Assembly: GCA_034698045.1 (NCBI GenBank) | Contig: JAQGAU010000828.1 | Coordinates: forward strand, 1-23,423 | Source: Paramacrobiotus richtersi | Lineage: Eukaryota > Tardigrada > Eutardigrada > Parachela > Macrobiotidae | DNA: 23,423 nucleotides | Direction: 5' to 3' | Part shown: piece by piece, positions 19,101-23,423 of the stretch | Layout: the number at the start of each line of letters is the position of its first letter | Position numbering within the stretch: position 1 is the first letter of the stretch | Made by a program: the position numbers and the translations under genes | Notes under the pieces: model-generated | Database searches by the model: none | What the model saw: only the letters and a program-made list of their open reading frames with translations | Told to the model about the DNA's origin: nothing

Positions 19101-20163
19101 CTGACAAGCCCAAGCTGCCCAGCAGGCAAAAAACGCAATGAGGAACATTTCAGTTTTCGTTCTGGGGACACTGTCTTCCTTTGGTCAAATTTAAGTAAAA
19201 ATTATTTCCATGGCTACCTTGTACATACAACAAAGCTATTTCTGGTGAAAGTATAGTAGGAGAGTTCCTCATTAAAACAAGAGTAAAATAGTGGAAGTCG
19301 AATGCTCGGTGCGGGAGCTATGGAGCTTTCAGAAAAAACGCAAAATCTGAGCGTCACCCGTTATATATATGCTTTCCATCACAGAATTAGAAATTAATTA
19401 TAATGCAGTAACGTGCGTTTCCACTTTGCTTATATTATGGTACTAGACCTCTGCAGAACAATGAATAGCAACCGTGCTCGCTGATCTCGTTCTTTTGTTT
19501 TACATGCGTCATCAGAAATTTAGTACGTATATGTAAAAATTACTAAAAAAGCATTTCTACAGTAAATGTCTATGAAAGCGCTAACTGACAGTGAGTCTGG
19601 GCCGTTTTGCCCACAAGTGCCGTCAGCTTGACGTCGAGGTCTATGTGCTAAATTTAATAATGGTCGTCCTTGACGCAGATAGGTCGATACGCAAAACCAT
19701 TCGCACAGATAAGTTACTTAGTTGCGCCCGTCTTCTAATATCTGCGGCCAGCCCCCGCTGCTTACTGCTTAGGCGCAAAATAATGTGTGCACACGGTAAA
19801 CGTCATACCATCACAATAATCCATAACGATATTCAGCTCGATAATACGTGGGACGCTCTCTGATCCGGAATGCATCCAGTGCATGGCAACCTGGTGATAC
19901 GGAATCACGTTCTCATGTTTCAGGTTTGTTATACATTGCCATCGCCTCAACAGATCCAGATCTGTTAACTGGGTTGCTTCCTTTTTGGAACTGTCAATGT
20001 GGAATTTTTTAACGGCGACCGTATTGTTTTTACCAAAACGCCCCGGCTCCATTAATTTTGCGCGATATATCACACACTCTGCGGAAGATGGAAGGTTTAT
20101 CATATCGTTTGTGGCATACGTATATACGCCGACTTCGGAACCAATCAGTAGAAAATTTTCCAT
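15473..20163 (-). CDS. Tandem pseudokinase-kinase protein, 856 residues, intact
   Basis: Three exons (20163-19809, 18230-16677, 16134-15473) sum to 2571 nt with matching phases and no internal stop. Domain 1 (about residues 15-500) has the β3 Lys (VAVK, K52) but a degenerate glycine loop, HGDLKGSS (Asn replaced by Ser) and CGLDN where DFG Asp should be. It is therefore a likely pseudokinase. An insert of about 190 residues (214-403) separates its APE-like PPE from TDIWSLG (408-414). Domain 2 (about 540-850) has GQGAHGHVYKA, VAVK (K575), HGDVKPGN (D682, K684, N687), D706 in a DLD in place of DFG, GTGPYMSPEM and TDIWSLGC. It should bind ATP and may be active. The missing Arg of HRD marks a non-RD kinase. 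The layout recalls JAK and GCN2 without being either. There is no signal peptide or membrane segment. Confidence 0.9.
16135..16676 (-). other. Tandem kinase intron 2 (542 bp)
   Basis: Donor GTAAGG and acceptor TTGCAG on the minus strand, phase 1. It is at the same codon as the 51-bp intron of the kinase-Kelch gene, showing that the two genes share ancestry. No element is recognised in it. Confidence 0.85.
16677..18230 (-). CDS. Tandem kinase exon 2
   Basis: 518 codons from GCTLITMVHEM to MMDYCEG. It contains the C-lobe of the pseudokinase with its long insert, a linker (about 505-540, CRPLGDGVADDK) and the N-lobe of domain 2. The start at 18230 follows TTTTACAG and fits exon 1 exactly: the hinge-to-catalytic-loop spacing is then identical (39 residues) in both domains. 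The open frame runs on to 18297, but that part is intron. Confidence 0.9.
18403..18735 (-). CDS. 110-codon frame inside the TIR element, unidentified
   Basis: Starts MSPSVGHTYNYLWPSFVRKH, continues with ISSEWFGLIFKATCEVRPNQ and VYMVLVEHEMLFKMNDRK, then a basic tail RYSRKRSRQKNAKSER. It runs through the terminal repeat and out of the element. The composition is not random, and part of it faintly recalls a kinase glycine loop and β3 strand, but no diagnostic residue supports that. It could be a transposase remnant, captured host sequence or chance. Confidence 0.3.
   Translation of the reverse strand: MSPSVGHTYNYLWPSFVRKHQKKLGYFFPKSCNLRLLNMGQLISSEWFGLIFKATCEVRPNQVYMVLVEHEMLFKMNDRKTACGERYSRKRSRQKNAKSERHPLYIEDWV
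18422..19365. mobile_element. DNA transposon with 33-bp terminal inverted repeats
   Basis: 18422-18454 and 19333-19365 are exact inverted copies. The ends read TATAACGGGTG...CACCCGTTATA, flanked by further TA, consistent with a TA or TATA target. There is no subterminal similarity, so it differs in build from the two palindromic elements. A complete transposase was not found; one 110-codon frame reaches from inside the element through its left end. Most likely a non-autonomous or decayed Tc1/mariner-like copy; the superfamily is not proven. Confidence 0.85.
19809..20163 (-). CDS. Tandem kinase exon 1
   Basis: The ATG at 20163 gives MENFLLIGSEVGVYTY. This is the only in-frame start, and homology to the kinase N-lobe begins soon after. 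Contains VIYRAKLMEPG (β2), NNTVAVKKFHI (β3 lysine), LLRRWQCITNLKHENVIPYH (αC to β4) and LNIVMDYCDG (β5 and hinge). Ends at donor GTATGA, phase 1. The glycine loop (NLPSSAECVIY) has lost all its glycines. Confidence 0.88.
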
Positions 20164-20743
20164 ATTAATTTTATGGTTTCTAGGCAGTATATTGCTGCAA
20201 TACCGAGCTCACTGGGGTGATTCGGCTTCTTCGCGGACCTCCTACGGTTCACTGTGCTGACACAAAATATTACCAAAAAGCACACAAGGGGATAAGTAAG
20301 ACGAGACGAGATATATATTTGAAAAGCTGACGGCAAATTTTATCGGTATTCAGCTCTGTCGAACTCAGTGTGTATGTGATACAATCATACAATTATGCAC
20401 CGTGGGTGCCGTTTCTCTTTTACGCTGAGAGCGGCTTGATCACGAGGTAGTATGTCCGTATGTGTCAACAACTGGTATAAATTTACTTCGACAAAGGGAA
20501 AGGAAATGAAAGTCTAAAGGAATAGTCCGGTTTATTCAGAAATTACCACGACGAGTGAGCAGTAGCAACGTGATATATATTACTGACAACATCATGACAT
20601 ACAGCTAACTGAAAGCAGAGTCTTTCTACCATCATGCGGCATACCAACCATTGCCGGCATGTGCCGTTGCCCGCCTATATAGCGGTAGAATACTGACAAA
20701 AACTATCCGAATGGCTGTTAGTCATTATCACAGTAAATCATAA
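20164..20743. promoter_or_regulatory. Divergent promoter region between kinase (-) and serpin copy B (+)
   Basis: About 580 bp without a gene between two divergent starts. TATA-like boxes face both ways: AAATATATAT on the minus strand (20311-20320, about 150 bp before the kinase ATG) and CCTATATAG on the plus strand (20674-20682, about 65 bp before the serpin start position). The assignment is from sequence pattern only. Confidence 0.35.
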
Positions 20744-21242
20744 AGCATTGCTGCCGATCGATTACGATTCAGCTTAGTATCGAACAGCTATATGAACAAC
20801 CCTCGCCCGTGTACAGAAAATTATGTCTTCTCTCCGCTATCAGCAAATCGCGCTATCCATGGCATACATCGGAGCGAAGGGAAAAGCTCGGCAAGAAATT
20901 GCTGATGTGTCATGCCTGAATCCGGATGTCAAGGAATTACACTTATCCGGAATACTGAAACAGATTAAGAAAGAAGAAATCGAATGCGTGCCGTTAGAGG
21001 GCATTTTCTACACGCCCCAGCAGTTGTACACGCTATACGTGGCTAACGGAGCCATAGCGGACGAAATGTTCAAGCTGAACGAAAGTTACCGCGAAGATGT
21101 CAAGAATGTGTTTGATGCCACTTGTTTCTCCGTTGCTCCTGCAGCTGATCCTCGCGAAACTGCACAACAGATCAACGAGTACATTGAGATGTATACCATG
21201 CGACTGCTGCGGGATGTGGTTTCTCCGCTCGATTTTACACCG
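20744..21242 (+). pseudogene. Serpin, copy B: N-terminal half only, cut by a LINE
   Basis: Strongly similar to copy A: AADRLRFSLVSNSYMNN, TENYVFSPLSA, then after a one-base insertion IALSMAYIGAKGKARQEIAD, followed by EGIFYTPQQLYTLYVANGA, YREDVKNVFDATCF and MRLLRDVVSPLDFTP. The expected ATG is ATT here (20746). Homology stops at about 21242, in the middle of the exon, where retrotransposon sequence begins. Everything after, including NALYFK and the reactive loop, is missing from the window. Between 20823 and 21242 the frame is open and clean. Confidence 0.88.
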
Positions 21243-21445
21243 CGCTCGCATGTTCATGGTTCATGGATCTTGCTGTGCTATGCTCGTACAGTTCTCGTAA
21301 ATACTGCGCATGCAGTGATTTATGGTGACCTTTATTGATAATTGGTTGCTCTTTCTTGTACCATGTGATGTTGTGGTTCACATATCGATTGTGTACATAT
21401 CCCTGCTGGATTGCATGCTGAATTTGTAGTAAATATTGGACGAAA

Positions 21446-22255
21446 ATGTCTTCGAATTGGGAAACTCTGAAAACCATGTCTCATACTGATCTCGTGAGCG
21501 ACCTGCGCCATGGTGTTAACAAACTGCTTTATCTCACGAAATGTGGGAAACATGAGGAAGCAATTGAATATATCTTGGAAAGCGAAGATGTCTTATTGTA
21601 TGTGCCCGGATTAATGTCGAATCATTATCAGAATCTCCTGGAAAAGCAGCAGAAATCCCAGACCGAAACTATCGCCATCCAAGGAAGTATTATAAACATA
21701 TTGGAACGGGAAAACGCCCTGCTTGAACGTGAAAAAGCCCTTCTGGAACGTGAAAACGCCCTGCTTGCACACATTGCAGAGAAAACGTCCGCACATATAC
21801 CGGAAGGATCGGATGTGCACAAAGAAAACCGAGTTGTTGATCATGTTCTGATCGTCAAACCAAAATGCACCGAACAGGAAGGCTCTGGCAAGGACACCGG
21901 AAAAATGACCCACCAAGGCATGAAGAATTTTAAAGCGGCGCTGCAACGAAATATTCCCAATGAAAACAGGAATTTTGCAATCAGCGACATGAAGGCGGGA
22001 CGCGATAATTCTGTGGTAGTCAAGTTTCCGACTAAACGAGACTACGAGAAAGGTAAGCACGAGATAACAAAACAAAGTGAAAATCTGAAATGTACTCTTT
22101 CCTCACCGAAAACTCGAAATCCACGGATAATTGTACGAAAAGTTTGTAAAAATCTGGAGAACGCCGAATTTGTGGAAAAACTAGTACTGCAGAATTCACT
22201 GGATGGTTTTCAAAATGAAATCAAAGTCATTGTAAAACTCCAGAGTAAAAATTAA
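21446..22255 (+). CDS. LINE ORF1 (gag-like), N-terminal part
   Basis: Starts MSSNWETLKTMSHTDLVSDL. Residues 86-106 are three heptads of LERENAL type (a perfect coiled-coil core). The second half (NPRIIVRKVCKNL...EFVEKLVLQN...EIKVIVKLQ) matches the usual ORF1 region preceding the zinc knuckles. The stop TAA at 22253-22255 follows an A-run. The adjacent frame carries on the expected protein, so the stop is due to a one-base slip. ORF1 proteins coat the RNA and act as nucleic-acid chaperones. Confidence 0.85.
   Translation: MSSNWETLKTMSHTDLVSDLRHGVNKLLYLTKCGKHEEAIEYILESEDVLLYVPGLMSNHYQNLLEKQQKSQTETIAIQGSIINILERENALLEREKALLERENALLAHIAEKTSAHIPEGSDVHKENRVVDHVLIVKPKCTEQEGSGKDTGKMTHQGMKNFKAALQRNIPNENRNFAISDMKAGRDNSVVVKFPTKRDYEKGKHEITKQSENLKCTLSSPKTRNPRIIVRKVCKNLENAEFVEKLVLQNSLDGFQNEIKVIVKLQSKN
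21701..21763 (+). repeat. 21-bp tandem repeat, three copies, encoding heptads
   Basis: Three in-frame 21-bp units encode LERENAL, LEREKAL and LERENAL. The repeat unit equals one coiled-coil heptad, so changes in copy number would lengthen or shorten the coil without breaking the frame. Confidence 0.85.
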
Positions 22256-22645
22256 AACGTCAGTACGTGTGCATTTGTGATTGAAACAAGCTTCGATATC
22301 GCTCGTAATTTGTTAAAGAAAGGGAAGGTCACGATTGATTTTGACATATGCCCGGTGGAGGAACATTATCACGTGATTCAGTGCGCAAAGTGTTGTCGAT
22401 ATGGCCACAAGGAAGCCTCGTGCCGATTTTCTATAAGATGTGGTTTCTGTACGGAAAATCATTACTTCGACAAATGTAACCGTAGATGGGATGATCCGAA
22501 AACTTGTGTGAACTGTCATGACGCCGGTGTAAACGAAAATGATATCAGTCACCACGCGTTTGAACAAAAAAATTGTCAGTCGTTTCACGAAGTTAAGGAA
22601 AAACTTAGCCGTACGCTCTGGAGCCGAAATTGTCCAAAAAACTAG
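22256..22645 (+). CDS. LINE ORF1 zinc-knuckle part
   Basis: Continues ORF1 after the slip: CAFVIETSFDIARNLLKKGK leads to CAKCCRYGHKEASC (C-x2-C-x4-H-x4-C) and CGFCTENHYFDKC (C-x2-C-x3-H-x4-C), then a third Cys pair (CVNC) with distant His/Cys. Such knuckles bind the element RNA. The frame stops at 22643-22645, while an overlapping frame stays open downstream. Confidence 0.85.
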   Translation, partial: NVSTCAFVIETSFDIARNLLKKGKVTIDFDICPVEEHYHVIQCAKCCRYGHKEASCRFSIRCGFCTENHYFDKCNRRWDDPKTCVNCHDAGVNENDISHHAFEQKNCQSFHEVKEKLSRTLWSRNCPKN

Positions 22646-23423
22646 ATGTGATTCCGAGTACCACAGGTTCCGAAATTCTGATTCTAAATCAACAGCACCA
22701 ATCTGATTTTAATTTGATTTCTTACCATAACAAAGAGAACACTTGTGTTTCTTGCAAGTATGCGAATATTTTGTTTTCTGGTGAGTTTTCGTCGAATCGG
22801 ACTTGTTTATGCCAACACCTTTTAGAAAATGCAGATAAAGCGGATGCCGTACAGCAAGACCGTTCACGGCAGAATCAAGCCATTGAAATCCGGTTTGGTA
22901 ACCCACTGTCTGACTACGCGGATGTGGTCACAATGATAGCAGATAACCAGCAGGCAGTAACAAGACACGCACTGTATAACTCGTCTGAATGCCTCGCAGT
23001 GATGGGCAATGCTAGTAATCTTACCGGACTATTGCAAGCTGAATCTAGAGGGCGTCAATCGGGGCAAACACACAGTGGACAGGTGGGCCCCACCGACCAA
23101 ATCAGCACTGTCAGCGCTCCAGAACGCAGTGCTGAGGGGGAGTTGAGGTCTATTGTGCAAAGTGAGCCTGTCGGGCTACCCTACGGATCAACGGAAACGC
23201 CTGGTTCTGATTGCGGTGTTTTCTCCACCAGCGGGGCAATGCGGGCTGAGTTATCGGTGACGTGCTTGAACATAAATGGCCTAAAACGTGCCTTCAACAC
23301 GGTAGAAGATGAACTTGTTAAGTTTGTAAATAAATACGATATCGTAATTTTTGTGGAAACGCATCTGAAAACGGTCCACGAAGCGAAGCAGATCAGCGGT
23401 TACCAAACCATTTCGAGGGTCAG
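22609..23423 (+). CDS. LINE ORF2 (or ORF1-ORF2 fusion), N-terminus with endonuclease start
   Basis: Open from 22609 to the window end without a stop (271 codons). Near its end is LSVTCLNINGLKRAF...YDIVIFVETHLKTV, the N-terminal signature of the apurinic-type endonuclease that nicks the target (Asn near the start, Glu of the ETH motif). Ahead of it lies a 200-residue extension with Cys-rich CVSCKY and CLCQH and a Ser/Gly/Gln-rich linker. The first in-frame ATGs are at 22933, 23002 and 23239. It overlaps the ORF1 end by 37 nt in another frame. Confidence 0.8.

Larger units (their letters stand above)
18231..19808 (-). other. Tandem kinase intron 1 (1578 bp) with transposon
   Basis: Donor GTATGA and acceptor TTTACAG, phase 1. 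A 944-bp inverted-repeat element fills 18422-19365. Without it the intron would be about 634 bp, close to intron 2. Confidence 0.8.
21243..23423 (+). mobile_element. Non-LTR retrotransposon, 5' part, runs off the window
   Basis: Inserted in serpin copy B. About 200 bp of 5' UTR (21243-21445) precede a gag-like ORF1 with coiled coil and CCHC zinc knuckles. A long open frame then leads into an endonuclease N-terminus (CLNINGLKR...VIFVETHL). The presence of the 5' region suggests a full-length insertion; the reverse transcriptase would lie beyond the window. A single frame slip in an A-run (about 22240-22255) damages ORF1. Whether it is the same family as the truncated LINE at 12650 cannot be judged, as the two pieces do not overlap. 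Confidence 0.88.

Noticed and set aside
21611..22075. 154-codon minus-strand frame
   Set aside because: Antisense to LINE ORF1; Phe/Val-rich text follows from the Glu/Lys-rich coding strand.

Overview
The window is animal nuclear DNA. Genes are split by introns of about 50 bp to 1.6 kb with GT/AG borders. The protein families are metazoan (a Gli/Ci zinc-finger factor, serpins, kinases, Kelch repeats), and non-LTR retrotransposons and inverted-repeat DNA elements are scattered through. I lean towards a small ecdysozoan, possibly a tardigrade, because of the gene density and the divergent family members. That is a guess; nothing here proves the taxon.

Left part (1-6810). A foldback hairpin lies at the very edge (1-85). 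At 1262-4051 (+) is a decayed gene encoding the end of one kinase domain, a complete second kinase-like domain and a Kelch propeller. It is 5' truncated and has two frameshifts. At 4454-6810 (+) is a Gli/Ci fragment holding only the last zinc finger and the C-terminus. Its intron carries a 600-bp full-length palindromic element with TA borders (5058-5657).

Middle (7509-14268). On the minus strand, 7509-8479 is a deletion-ridden copy of a tandem-kinase gene. A second palindromic element lies at 9316-9848, an unidentified minus-strand coding-like stretch at 10014-10400 and a 55-bp snap-back hairpin at 10384-10438. A serpin locus in three exons (10744-14268, +) has its reactive-centre exon separated from the rest by an intron that took up a 5'-truncated LINE (about 12650-13938).

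Right part (14280-23423). The order repeats: a degenerate Gli C-terminus (+), a tandem kinase (-) and a serpin (+). The kinase (15473-20163, three exons) is intact here: all intron phases agree and the exons sum to 2571 nt, or 856 residues. It has an N-terminal pseudokinase with an insert of about 190 residues, followed by a kinase domain with the catalytic residues in place. Its first intron holds a 944-bp element with 33-bp terminal inverted repeats. The right-hand serpin stops after about 500 bp, where a non-LTR retrotransposon begins and runs off the window.

The main message is a tandem duplication of a [Gli C-terminus, kinase(-), serpin] block in which each copy has lost different members. 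Copy A keeps all serpin exons (with frameshifts) and a wrecked kinase; copy B keeps an intact kinase and a broken serpin. Because the 856-codon kinase frame has no error, the frameshifts elsewhere are more likely true decay than poor sequence.
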